NCBI GenBank assembly: GCA_910588615.1
Contig: CAJUOI010000010.1
Location: 1-59,200, forward strand
From: an uncultured Christensenellaceae bacterium
GTDB taxonomy: Bacteria > Bacillota > Clostridia > Christensenellales > Borkfalkiaceae
Direction: 5' to 3'
Length of the DNA stretch: 59,200 nt
This document shows positions 7,531 through 16,515 of the stretch, in pieces; the stretch's first letter is position 1, and every line of letters begins with the position of its first letter. The notes beneath the pieces are model-generated. The model did no database searches, was not told the DNA's origin, and saw only the letters and a program-made list of their open reading frames with translations. The position numbers and the translations under genes are program-made.

Positions 7531-8700
7531 ATGAACTTTCAAGAAATAAAACGACTTGACGAAAAATATTATGCGGAAACGTTTTCCCGCTTCCCCGTCG
7601 CGTTTGTCGGCGGCAAGGGGGCGACGCTTGTCGACACCGAGGGTAAGGAATATGTAGACTTCGGCGCCGGAATCGCCGTGAATATCTTCGGGGTAAACGA
7701 CGAGGAATGGAAACAGGCGGTCATTACGCAACTGAACGGGGTGCAGCATTTAAGCAATTTGTACTACTGCGAGTCGCAGGCAAAGCTTGCGGAACTGCTC
7801 TGTAAAAAGACGGGTGCCAAGCGCGTGTTCTTCGGCAATTCGGGCGCGGAGGCGAACGAGTGCGCCATGAAGGCGGCACGCAAATATTCGTACGACAAGT
7901 ACGGAGAGGGACGTTATAAAATTATTGCCCTCAATAACAGCTTTCACGGAAGAACGCTGTTTACGCTTTCTGCAACGGGGCAGGATATCTTCCATCAATA
8001 CTATATGCCTTTCGTTGCGGGCGTGGAGTGCGTCGATGCGAACATGAAGAGCGTTACGGACGCAGCGGCGGACGGCACGGCTTGCGCGGTGATGATAGAG
8101 TGCGTTCAGGGGGAAAGCGGCGTAACCGTTTTAGACGCCGAATTCTTGCAGATGCTCGGCAAGTTCTGCTCGGAGCGCGATATTCTGCTAATCGTCGACG
8201 AGGTGCAGACGGGCTACGGTCGGACGGGAAAAATGTTTTCTTACGAGCATTTCGGCATTTCACCCGATATTGTAACCGTCGCCAAGGGCATTGCGGGCGG
8301 ACTTCCGCTCGGAGCTTGTCTGTTTTATAAAAAGACGGAACGCGTCTTTTCGGCGGGCGATCACGGGTCCACGTTCGGGGGCAACCCTGTTTGCTGCGCG
8401 GCGGGGGTAAACGTCATCGAACGGCTGACGGACGAATTTATGCTCGAAGTGCAGGGCAAGGCAGAGTATCTCAGGGCTAAGCTGAGAATTATCGACGGCG
8501 TAAATGCCGTAACCGGCTTGGGAATGATGATTGGCTTAGATATTGATAAAAACGTAAAAGAGGTGGCGGCGGCTTGTTTAAAAAAGGGTTTGCTTGTGCT
8601 GACGGCGCATAAGCGCTTGCGCCTGCTTCCGCCGCTCACGATTACCAAGACGGAAATGGACGAAGGATTAACGATATTAAGAGAGGTATTAAACGCATGA
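7531..8700 (+). CDS. argD: Acetylornithine aminotransferase
   Basis: 389 residues, class III PLP aminotransferase, converting N-acetylglutamate semialdehyde to N-acetylornithine with glutamate as donor. Visible motifs are FFGNSGAEANE (cofactor phosphate loop), NSFHGRT, VDEVQTGYGRTG and AKGIAGGLPLGA with the PLP lysine. GGAG lies 10 bases before the ATG. Its stop overlaps the argF start (ATGA). Arginine context makes argD more likely than other class III enzymes such as gabT. Confidence 0.95.
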   Translation: MNFQEIKRLDEKYYAETFSRFPVAFVGGKGATLVDTEGKEYVDFGAGIAVNIFGVNDEEWKQAVITQLNGVQHLSNLYYCESQAKLAELLCKKTGAKRVFFGNSGAEANECAMKAARKYSYDKYGEGRYKIIALNNSFHGRTLFTLSATGQDIFHQYYMPFVAGVECVDANMKSVTDAAADGTACAVMIECVQGESGVTVLDAEFLQMLGKFCSERDILLIVDEVQTGYGRTGKMFSYEHFGISPDIVTVAKGIAGGLPLGACLFYKKTERVFSAGDHGSTFGGNPVCCAAGVNVIERLTDEFMLEVQGKAEYLRAKLRIIDGVNAVTGLGMMIGLDIDKNVKEVAAACLKKGLLVLTAHKRLRLLPPLTITKTEMDEGLTILREVLNA

Positions 8701-9599
8701 AACACTTATTAAAGCTCGGCGACTTATCGCGGGAAGAAATTCTTTCTATTCTCAATCTTGCCGATCAGCTCAAATATGAGCGCAAGAACGGAATCTGCAA
8801 TGAGTACTTAAAGGGGAAAAAGCTCGGCATGATTTTCCAGAAATCGTCCACGCGCACGCGCGTGTCGTTCGAGGTGGGTATGTACGAGTTGGGCGGCTAC
8901 GCGCTCTTTTTGTCTAACCGTGATCTGCAAATTGGGCGCGGGGAGCCCGTGGAGGATACCGCGCGGGTGCTTTCGCGCTATCTCGACGGCATTATGATCC
9001 GTACGTTCGAGCAAAAAGAAGTGGAGGATCTGGCGAAGTACGGAACCATTCCCGTAATCAACGGGCTTACCGACTATTGCCACCCTTGTCAGGTGCTTGC
9101 CGACCTTATGACGATCCGCGAGCGTAAGGGCTCGTTTAAGGGATTGAAGATGACTTTCGTCGGCGACGGCAACAATATGGCAAACTCCTTGATGGTGGGC
9201 GCAATCAAGACGGGCATGAAGTTTGCGATTGCCTGTCCCAAGGGATACGAGCCCGATGCGGAGCTTATAAAGTGGGCGAAGGCGAACGGAGAGTTCGAAA
9301 TGACGGCAGACGTTGCGGCGGCGGCAAAGGATGCGGACGTGCTGTATACCGATGTCTGGGCGTCGATGGGACAGGAAGAGGAAAAGGCGAAACGGGAAAA
9401 GGCGTTTGCGGGCTTTCAGATTAATGCGAGCATTATGAAAGCCGCAAACAAGGACGCTATGATTTTGCACTGCTTGCCCGCGCACCGCGGAGAAGAGATT
9501 ACGGCAGACGTTTTCGAAGCGCACGCCGACGAAATCTTCGACGAGGCGGAAAACAGACTCCACGCGCAAAAGGCAGTCATGTGCAAAGTGATGCGGTAG
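8697..9599 (+). CDS. argF: Ornithine carbamoyltransferase
   Basis: 300 residues. It transfers the carbamoyl group of carbamoyl phosphate to ornithine, giving citrulline. The carbamoyl-phosphate motif SSTRTR, DYCHPCQ and the ornithine-binding HCLPAHRGEE are all intact. It overlaps argD by ATGA and sits immediately before carA-carB, which supply its substrate. The downstream 59 bases hold only the carA ribosome site. Confidence 0.97.
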   Translation: MKHLLKLGDLSREEILSILNLADQLKYERKNGICNEYLKGKKLGMIFQKSSTRTRVSFEVGMYELGGYALFLSNRDLQIGRGEPVEDTARVLSRYLDGIMIRTFEQKEVEDLAKYGTIPVINGLTDYCHPCQVLADLMTIRERKGSFKGLKMTFVGDGNNMANSLMVGAIKTGMKFAIACPKGYEPDAELIKWAKANGEFEMTADVAAAAKDADVLYTDVWASMGQEEEKAKREKAFAGFQINASIMKAANKDAMILHCLPAHRGEEITADVFEAHADEIFDEAENRLHAQKAVMCKVMR

Positions 9600-9658
9600 G
9601 CTAAAACCGCTAAAGCGCGGAATCAATTAAACGGAAAAAATCACTTCGGGAGACGTGC

Positions 9659-10717
9659 ATGGATAAAAAAATTTACGTTACTTTGGAGAACGGCAAGACG
9701 TTCGAGGGGTATGCCTTCGGCGCGGAGAAGGAAGTCATCGGCGAGCTCGTATTCACTACGGGGATGACGGGTTACATTGAAACGCTGACCGATCCCAGCT
9801 ACTACGGACAAATCGTTGTGCAGACCTTTCCTTTGATCGGGAATTACGGCATGATTACCGCCGACAGGGAAAGCACGAAATCGTACGTTACCGCCTATAT
9901 CGTGCGGGAGAAGTGCGACGAGCCGTCGAATTTCCGTTCGGAAGGAACGTTGGAAGCGTATCTGAAAGAACAGGGGATTCCCGCAGTGTACGGTGTGGAT
10001 ACGCGCGAACTCACGCGGACGGTGCGCGAAGCGGGCGTGATGAACGCCGCAATCAGTTTTAAACCGTTTCGGGACGTCGCCGCACTGAAAAATTATAAAA
10101 TCAGAAACGCTGTCAAAGCAGTAAGCTCCAAGGAATGCGTGGAAAAGGGCAGCGGGGCGCTTACCGTCGTTATGTACGATTTCGGTGCAAAGGCAAATAT
10201 CGAGCGCGAGCTCTTAAATCGCGGCTGTCGCGTGATTTGCGTTCCATCAGACTTCCCTGCCGAAGATGCGTTAAAGCTCAACCCTGACGGGATTATGCTT
10301 ACCAACGGACCGGGGGATCCCGCCGAGAACGTGGAAATTATCGAAAACATTAAAAAGCTTGCGGGAAAGAAGCCGATTTTCGGAATTTGCCTCGGACATC
10401 AGCTGCTTGCGCTTGCTATGGGCGGTGAAACAAGAAAAATGAAGTATGGGCACCGCGGCGCCAACCAGCCCGTAAAACAGCTTTCTACAGGGCGCATCTT
10501 CATTACGAGCCAAAACCACGGCTACGAGGTTGTCGGCACGTCGGTAAAGTGCGGTAACGTCAGCTTTGTCAACGCCAACGACGGAACGTGCGAAGGGATT
10601 GATTATCCCGATCATAATGCGTTTACCCTGCAATTCCATCCGGAAGCGTGCGCGGGTCCGCACGACGCAAACACACAGTTCGACGATTTTATTGCCCGTA
10701 TGAGGAAGGAGAGATAA
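9659..10717 (+). CDS. carA: Carbamoyl-phosphate synthase small subunit (glutaminase)
   Basis: 352 residues. It hydrolyses glutamine and passes ammonia to CarB. The N-terminal CPSase_sm domain begins near residue 3 and carries FTTGMTGYIETLTDPSY; the class I amidotransferase domain has the catalytic Cys in GICLGHQ and His/Glu in FHPEA. GGGAG sits 6 bases before the ATG. It is 1 base from carB. Position next to argF suggests an arginine-directed enzyme; whether it also serves pyrimidines depends on other copies in the genome. Confidence 0.97.
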   Translation: MDKKIYVTLENGKTFEGYAFGAEKEVIGELVFTTGMTGYIETLTDPSYYGQIVVQTFPLIGNYGMITADRESTKSYVTAYIVREKCDEPSNFRSEGTLEAYLKEQGIPAVYGVDTRELTRTVREAGVMNAAISFKPFRDVAALKNYKIRNAVKAVSSKECVEKGSGALTVVMYDFGAKANIERELLNRGCRVICVPSDFPAEDALKLNPDGIMLTNGPGDPAENVEIIENIKKLAGKKPIFGICLGHQLLALAMGGETRKMKYGHRGANQPVKQLSTGRIFITSQNHGYEVVGTSVKCGNVSFVNANDGTCEGIDYPDHNAFTLQFHPEACAGPHDANTQFDDFIARMRKER

Positions 10718-10718
10718 T

Positions 10719-13700
10719 ATGCCTAAGAGAAGCGACATCAAAAAAGTACTCGTCATCGGATCGGGACCCATCGTCATCGGACAAGCCGCAGAGTTCGACT
10801 ACGCAGGCGCGCAGGCGTGCCGAGTGTTAAAGGACGCAGGCGTTAACGTCGTGCTCTGTAATTCCAACCCCGCCACGATCATGACGGATAAAATGCTTGC
10901 CGACGAAATTTATCTGGAACCGCTTACGGAGGATAGCTTAAAGCGCATTATTATTAAGGAGCGCCCCGATTCGTTGCTTGCCTCTCTCGGCGGTCAAACG
11001 GGTCTTACTATGGGGTGCAAGCTCGCGAAATCAGGCTTCCTCGATGAATGGGGGGTAAAACTTATCGGCACCAAACTTGATGCGATCGATAGGGCGGAAG
11101 ATAGAGAGCTCTTTAAGGAAACAATGGAGAAGATCTATCAGCCTGTCGTTCCAAGCGATATTGCTTATACCGTAGACGAATGCGTAGCGATTGCCGAAAA
11201 ACTCGGTTATCCCGTAATCGTGCGTCCCGCGTTCACGCTCGGCGGCGCGGGTGGGGGTGTCGCGCGTGACGAAGAAGAGCTTCGCCTGATTTCGCACAAC
11301 GGCTTAATGCTGTCTCCGATTACGCAGGTGTTGATCGAAAAATATATCGGCGGGTGGAAGGAAATCGAATTTGAAGTATTGCGCGACAGCGCGGGCAACG
11401 TGCTGACCGTCTGCTCTATGGAGAATTTCGATCCTGTCGGCGTACACACGGGTGATTCCATCGTGCTTGCGCCCGCGGTTACGCTTTCGGATAAAGAATA
11501 TCAAATGCTGCGCACGGCTGCGCTTGACATCATTTCCGAGCTTGGGATCGAAGGCGGTTGCAACTGTCAGTTTGCGCTTCATCCCGACAGCTTCGAATAC
11601 GCGGTCATCGAGGTCAACCCGAGAGTGTCGCGTTCTTCCGCGCTTGCAAGTAAGGCGACAGGCTACCCGATTGCAAAGGTTACCACGAAAATCGCGCTCG
11701 GCTATACGCTCGATGAAATCAAAAACGATGTTACGGGAAAAACCTACGCTTGCTTTGAACCTACGATTGACTACGTCGTCGTGAAACTGCCCAAATGGCC
11801 CTTCGATAAATTTCTGTACGCGAAGCGCGAGCTCGGTTCACGCATGAAGGCAACAGGGGAGGTTATGGCAATCGGTACGTCCTTCGAGCAGGCAATCATG
11901 AAGGCGGTGCGCGGCGCGGAAATTTCTCTTTCTACACTGAACAGTCCCAAGTTTACGGGCATGAGCGCGGACGATTTGAGCACGGAATTATATAAGACGA
12001 CGGATGAAAGGCTGTTTGCCGTATTTGCTGCACTCCATGCGGGCATATCCGTTGATGAAATCTTCGATATCACTAAAATCGACCGTTGGTTTTTGAATAA
12101 ACTGAAACATCTTGCCGATTTCGAGGATGAAATTAAGGGGACAAAACTGACAAAGTCCGACTATCTCAAGGGCAAGCGCTACGGTTATACCGATAAAGAT
12201 TTGCAAGCGTTCAGCGGCAACCCGCTGCCTGCGCACCGCCGTGCTGTATTTAAAATGGTGGATACCTGTGCGGCGGAATTTTCGGCAAAAACCCCTTACT
12301 TCTATTCGACCTACGACGACGAGGCGAACGACGAGGCAAAGCCCTTCGTCGGTAAGAACGGCAAGAAACGTATTATCGTAATCGGCTCAGGTCCTATCAG
12401 AATCGGGCAGGGAATTGAATTTGACTATTCGTCCGTGCACTGTGTCTGGACACTGAAAGAGCTTGGCTACGAGGTCGTCATCATTAACAATAATCCCGAA
12501 ACGGTATCCACCGACTTTGATACTGCGGACAGACTGTATTTTGAATCGCTGACACCCGAAGACGTACAGAACGTTATCGACGTGGAAAAGCCGTACGGCG
12601 TCGTGATCACCTTCGGCGGACAGACGGCAATCAAACTCTGCGGATACCTTGCAAAGAAGGGCGTGCGTATTTTGGGTACGAGTGCTGACAGCGTGGATAT
12701 GGCGGAGGACAGAGAACGTTTCGACGAACTCTTGGAAAAGTTCGGGATCGCCCGTCCCAAGGGGCTTACCGTAATGACGAAAGGGGAAGCGATCGATGCC
12801 GCGGAAAAGCTCGGCTATCCCGTGCTGCTGCGTCCTTCCTACGTCATCGGCGGACAGAACATGACGATTGCCTTTACCGAAAATGATATTTCGCGGTATA
12901 TGGACGTCATTCTTGCCCAGCATATCGAAAATCCCGTACTGTGCGATAAGTATTTAATGGGCAGTGAGTTGGAAGTGGATGCTATCTGCGACGGTACGGA
13001 CGTTCTCATTCCTGGTATCATGCAGCATATTGAGCGCGCAGGCGTACACTCCGGAGATTCGATTGCGGTGTATCCGCCTTATCATGTCAGCGATGCTATG
13101 CTGAAAAAGATTGTGGACGTATCCACGCAGCTGGCGCTGTCGTTGGGGACGAAGGGGCTTATTAATATTCAGTATCTGATTTACAATAATACTCTTTACG
13201 TTATCGAAGTGAATCCGCGCGCGTCGCGTACCATTCCGTACATTTCCAAGGTAACGGGCGTGCCGATGGTGGAGCTTGCGACCAAGATCATGGCAGGGGC
13301 AAAGCTGAAAAAGCTCGGATTCGGTACGGGACTCTATCCGAATTCTCCGTACGTTGCGGTAAAAGTTCCCGTGTTCAGCTTCGAAAAACTGAACGACGTA
13401 AACTCGCAGTTGGGACCTGAAATGAAATCAACGGGCGAGGTGCTCGGTATCGGTAAAACGTTCGAGGAAGCGCTCTTCAAAGGACTTGTTTCCGCCGGAT
13501 TTAAAATGTGTCATCCGACCAAAGAAAAGCCCGTCGGCGTATACTTTACCGTCAACGATCAAGATAAATTCGAAATCGTGTCGATCGCCAAGAAGTTTGC
13601 CGATTTGGGTTGCAATCTGTACGCTACAGCGGGCACGGCAAAGGTGATTTCCGATTTGGGTATCGACGTTACCGTCGTCGAGCGGTTGAAGGCGACGAAA

Positions 13701-14774
13701 CAGGTCTGCAAGCTCATGGACGAGGGAAAAATCGACTATATTATTTATACGGGAAAAACGGACGTCGATTCGATTGCGGATTATATAGAATTGCATCACC
13801 ACGCAATTTTGCTTGGCATTACGGTGCTTACGTCGCTGGATACGGCAAATGCGCTCTGCGATATTATCGCAAGCAAGTTTACGGAATACAATACCGAACT
13901 TGTGGATATCAATAATCTGAGAACAAAAAAGCTTGAACTGAACTTTGTTAAAATGCAGACGTGCGGTAACGACTATATCTACTTTGAGGATATGGACGGG
14001 CGTATTACCTGTCCGGAATCGCTTGCCATCAACTTTGTCGACCGTCATTACGGTATCGGCGGCGACGGAATCGTCCTGATCGAGAAATCGGAAATTGCCG
14101 ACGCCAGAATGCGCATCTTCAACCGGGACGGCTCGGAGGGCTTGATTGCGGGCAATGCTATTCGCTGTGTTGCAAAGTATTTGTATGAAAAAGGAATTGT
14201 CAAGTCCGAGCGTATGACAATCGAAACGATGAGCGGTATAAAGAACGTTACCGTCTCCTCTTTCTGCGGCGTGGTAACTTCGGCAAGCGTCGATTTGGGT
14301 AAGGCGGTGCTCGCGGGCGATAAAATTCCTTCCGTTTGGACGGGAGATAGAATCGTTGGGCAGCCGATGGAAATCGACGGAAAGGAATATCGGGTAACGC
14401 TCGTTAATCTGGGCAATCCGCACTGCGTCGTCTTTGCGGAAAAGGTCGATTCCGTTCCGGTGGAGGAGCTTGGACGGAAGATTGAAAACAGCAAGTATTT
14501 TCCGCAGCGCACCAACGTGGAGTTCGTTCGTGTCGTAAACGAATCTACGATAAAAATGCGCGTTTGGGAACGCGGTAACGGTGAAACTTGGTCGTGCGGA
14601 ACGGGTGCGGCGGCTGCGGCGGTCGCGTGTGTGCTGGGCGGATACTGCAAGCAGGATACGGATATCACCGTGAAGTTGAAGGGCGGAGATTTAATCGTTC
14701 GTTACCACGGCGACGGCAGCGTTACGCTTACGGGCAACGTTGAAAAAATTTACGAGGGCAAGGTGGAGTTCTGA
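10719..14774 (+). CDS. carB: Carbamoyl-phosphate synthase large subunit fused to diaminopimelate epimerase domain
   Basis: 1351 residues in one uninterrupted frame. Residues 1-1070 are a complete CarB: first ATP-grasp half (VIGSGPIVIGQAAEFDYAG), second half from about residue 550 (VIGSGPIRIGQGIEFDY) and a regulatory MGS-like domain at about 936-1065. Residues 1072-1351 (280 residues) are a complete DapF: FVKMQTCGNDYIYFED, HYGIGGDGIVLI, GNAIRC, NLGNPHCV, ETWSCGTGAAAAA. In DapF two Cys face each other across the substrate. The second is present (Cys1293); at the first the expected CGN reads AGN (Ala1144). No ribosome site or good start precedes the DapF part. CarB function is safe; epimerase activity is doubtful. 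Confidence 0.95.
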   Translation: MPKRSDIKKVLVIGSGPIVIGQAAEFDYAGAQACRVLKDAGVNVVLCNSNPATIMTDKMLADEIYLEPLTEDSLKRIIIKERPDSLLASLGGQTGLTMGCKLAKSGFLDEWGVKLIGTKLDAIDRAEDRELFKETMEKIYQPVVPSDIAYTVDECVAIAEKLGYPVIVRPAFTLGGAGGGVARDEEELRLISHNGLMLSPITQVLIEKYIGGWKEIEFEVLRDSAGNVLTVCSMENFDPVGVHTGDSIVLAPAVTLSDKEYQMLRTAALDIISELGIEGGCNCQFALHPDSFEYAVIEVNPRVSRSSALASKATGYPIAKVTTKIALGYTLDEIKNDVTGKTYACFEPTIDYVVVKLPKWPFDKFLYAKRELGSRMKATGEVMAIGTSFEQAIMKAVRGAEISLSTLNSPKFTGMSADDLSTELYKTTDERLFAVFAALHAGISVDEIFDITKIDRWFLNKLKHLADFEDEIKGTKLTKSDYLKGKRYGYTDKDLQAFSGNPLPAHRRAVFKMVDTCAAEFSAKTPYFYSTYDDEANDEAKPFVGKNGKKRIIVIGSGPIRIGQGIEFDYSSVHCVWTLKELGYEVVIINNNPETVSTDFDTADRLYFESLTPEDVQNVIDVEKPYGVVITFGGQTAIKLCGYLAKKGVRILGTSADSVDMAEDRERFDELLEKFGIARPKGLTVMTKGEAIDAAEKLGYPVLLRPSYVIGGQNMTIAFTENDISRYMDVILAQHIENPVLCDKYLMGSELEVDAICDGTDVLIPGIMQHIERAGVHSGDSIAVYPPYHVSDAMLKKIVDVSTQLALSLGTKGLINIQYLIYNNTLYVIEVNPRASRTIPYISKVTGVPMVELATKIMAGAKLKKLGFGTGLYPNSPYVAVKVPVFSFEKLNDVNSQLGPEMKSTGEVLGIGKTFEEALFKGLVSAGFKMCHPTKEKPVGVYFTVNDQDKFEIVSIAKKFADLGCNLYATAGTAKVISDLGIDVTVVERLKATKQVCKLMDEGKIDYIIYTGKTDVDSIADYIELHHHAILLGITVLTSLDTANALCDIIASKFTEYNTELVDINNLRTKKLELNFVKMQTCGNDYIYFEDMDGRITCPESLAINFVDRHYGIGGDGIVLIEKSEIADARMRIFNRDGSEGLIAGNAIRCVAKYLYEKGIVKSERMTIETMSGIKNVTVSSFCGVVTSASVDLGKAVLAGDKIPSVWTGDRIVGQPMEIDGKEYRVTLVNLGNPHCVVFAEKVDSVPVEELGRKIENSKYFPQRTNVEFVRVVNESTIKMRVWERGNGETWSCGTGAAAAAVACVLGGYCKQDTDITVKLKGGDLIVRYHGDGSVTLTGNVEKIYEGKVEF

Positions 14775-15397
14775 TGGCGAGAGATGCGCTTTATGAGGAG
14801 AGCGCGCTGTGCGCTCGAGCCCAAAAGGAAGAAAAATGGTATTTGGCATTTCAGATCATTGCCATCATCTTTTCCGTGGTTTCCGTATTGGACGCTTTCT
14901 TTTGCTTCATCAGTTTGCCCGCAGTCATTCACCAGTACCGCACGGAGGGTGAGGAACAGTTAACGACTTTTGGGTTTGCCGTAAATCTTATCCTGATGTT
15001 TGGTATGCTTGCATCGTTCGTTCTCTGCGCGTTTCTGTTTTTTCGGTTCCGAAAACGCTTTAACGTGAGCTACGACTATCTCTTCGTTGAGGACGAGTTG
15101 CGGGTTACCAAGGTATTTAACGGAAGAAAGCGCAAACATCTCGTTACGATGAAGGCGGATTCCGTATTGCAGATCGGATATTACGAGAAGCCGTCGTTCG
15201 ATCGTCTTGCGGCGGGTCTGAACGGAAAAAAAACGAAATTTTTAACTTCGAACCGAGAGCCTGTGGGAGATAAGGAGTTTATCTATATCCTCCACAGTGC
15301 TTCGGGCATTAAGACGCTGTATGTTATCGAGTGTCGTAGGATGATGCTCGAATACGTGGTACGCGGCTTTGGCAGAACGAAATTTGAACGGGAATGA
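14774..15397 (+). CDS. Two-helix membrane protein of unknown function
   Basis: 207 residues. Hydrophobic helices lie at about 25-48 and 69-92, followed by a soluble domain of about 110 residues rich in charged and aromatic residues. I do not recognise it. Its ATG shares a base with the carB-dapF stop (TGATG) and its stop overlaps the cysteine desulfurase start (ATGA), so it belongs to the same transcript. The layout resembles the small two-helix protein at 2610-3068, but I see no clear sequence similarity. Confidence 0.72.
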   Translation: MARDALYEESALCARAQKEEKWYLAFQIIAIIFSVVSVLDAFFCFISLPAVIHQYRTEGEEQLTTFGFAVNLILMFGMLASFVLCAFLFFRFRKRFNVSYDYLFVEDELRVTKVFNGRKRKHLVTMKADSVLQIGYYEKPSFDRLAAGLNGKKTKFLTSNREPVGDKEFIYILHSASGIKTLYVIECRRMMLEYVVRGFGRTKFERE

Positions 15398-16515
15398 TAT
15401 ATCTGGACAACGCCGCTACGACGCGTCCGAACGAGCAAGCGGTTTTGCGGGCGTCGGAGGCGGTTTCCTCGATTTGGTATAATCCGTCTGCGCTCTATGA
15501 AGGCGGAGGCTTGGCGCGAAAGACGATAGATTCGGCAAGAGAGAAGCTGCTGCTTTTTGCGGCGGATTCTTCGGCATTCGAACTGATTTTTACCTCTTGC
15601 GGAACGGAGGCGGACAATCAGGCTATTTTCGGTGCGGCAAAGCGCGGAAACTTTGTAACGACTGCGGGGGAACACGCAGCAGTTTACGCTTGTGCGCAGG
15701 AATTGAAAAACAGAGGCGTAGAGGTGCGCTATGCGCCTTTGCGCTCGGACGGGAGCGTTGATTGCGAAGCGCTTTTAAACTTAGTGGACGGAAACACCTC
15801 ACTCGTGTCCGTCATTCACGTTAACAACGAAACGGGTGCAATAAATCCCGTGGCGGAGCTGGCGGCGCGCATAAAGCAAATCAATCCGCGTACCGTATTT
15901 CACAGCGATGGAGTGCAGGCGTTCGGAAAGATTCCCGTGCGTTTGACGAAACATATTGATTTGTACTCGGTAAGCGCGCATAAAATCGGAGGATTGAAAG
16001 GGGTGGGCGCGCTTATAAAGCGAAGATCGCTTTCGCTGTCGCCCTATCTTTACGGCGGCGGGCAAGAGGGTGGAAAGCGGAGCGGGACGGAAAACGTACT
16101 TGGAATCCTTGCATTTTCTTACTCGGCAGATAGTGCTTTTCACGCTTTGGAAGAGAACGCAAAAAGAGTTTCTTTTCTTAGGGAAAAACTTTGGAATTCT
16201 TTGGACAAAAATATTTTCTTCCGTCTTTCGTCCGTAAGCGGTACGCCGTATATTTTAAGCGTTTCGGCAAGCGGGCTGAAGGGAGAAGTGTTGCAGAGAA
16301 TGCTTTCCGACAAGGGCGTATATGTCGGAACGGGCAGTGCCTGTTCGTCGAAACGCCCGCATAGTCGGGTGATGGAAGCTTGTGGACATAAGAAAGAACT
16401 GTTGGAGGGGGTTCTGCGTTTGAGCTTTTCCGCTGAAACGACGGAAGAGGAGATTGTGGAGGCGGCTAGAATTATCAACAACGTTGCCTCGCGTTTGCAA
16501 GGGAGATTGAAATGA
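15394..16515 (+). CDS. Cysteine desulfurase (NifS/IscS family) paired with ThiI
   Basis: 373 residues, class V PLP enzyme that takes sulfur from cysteine as an enzyme-bound persulfide. The PLP lysine is Lys197 in SAHK and the persulfide Cys is Cys317 in GTGSACSSK, on the longer flexible loop typical of IscS/NifS type I enzymes. It overlaps thiI by ATGA. The same pairing, nifZ-thiI in Bacillus, feeds sulfur to ThiI for 4-thiouridine, so that is the likely job here rather than general Fe-S assembly. Confidence 0.92.
   Translation: MIYLDNAATTRPNEQAVLRASEAVSSIWYNPSALYEGGGLARKTIDSAREKLLLFAADSSAFELIFTSCGTEADNQAIFGAAKRGNFVTTAGEHAAVYACAQELKNRGVEVRYAPLRSDGSVDCEALLNLVDGNTSLVSVIHVNNETGAINPVAELAARIKQINPRTVFHSDGVQAFGKIPVRLTKHIDLYSVSAHKIGGLKGVGALIKRRSLSLSPYLYGGGQEGGKRSGTENVLGILAFSYSADSAFHALEENAKRVSFLREKLWNSLDKNIFFRLSSVSGTPYILSVSASGLKGEVLQRMLSDKGVYVGTGSACSSKRPHSRVMEACGHKKELLEGVLRLSFSAETTEEEIVEAARIINNVASRLQGRLK

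Noticed and set aside
14154..14169. Cys1150 as a substitute catalytic Cys in the DapF domain
   Set aside because: This Cys is the ordinary conserved residue of the GNxxRC block and is also present in active enzymes beside the catalytic one.
13428..14423. 331-codon open frame on the minus strand inside carB-dapF
   Set aside because: Fully antisense to a gene with strong homology; composition is what reversed codons give, with no domain or ribosome site.
2610..15397. The two small membrane proteins (2610-3068 and 14774-15397) as paralogues
   Set aside because: They share the two-helix plus soluble-domain plan but I could not align their sequences convincingly.
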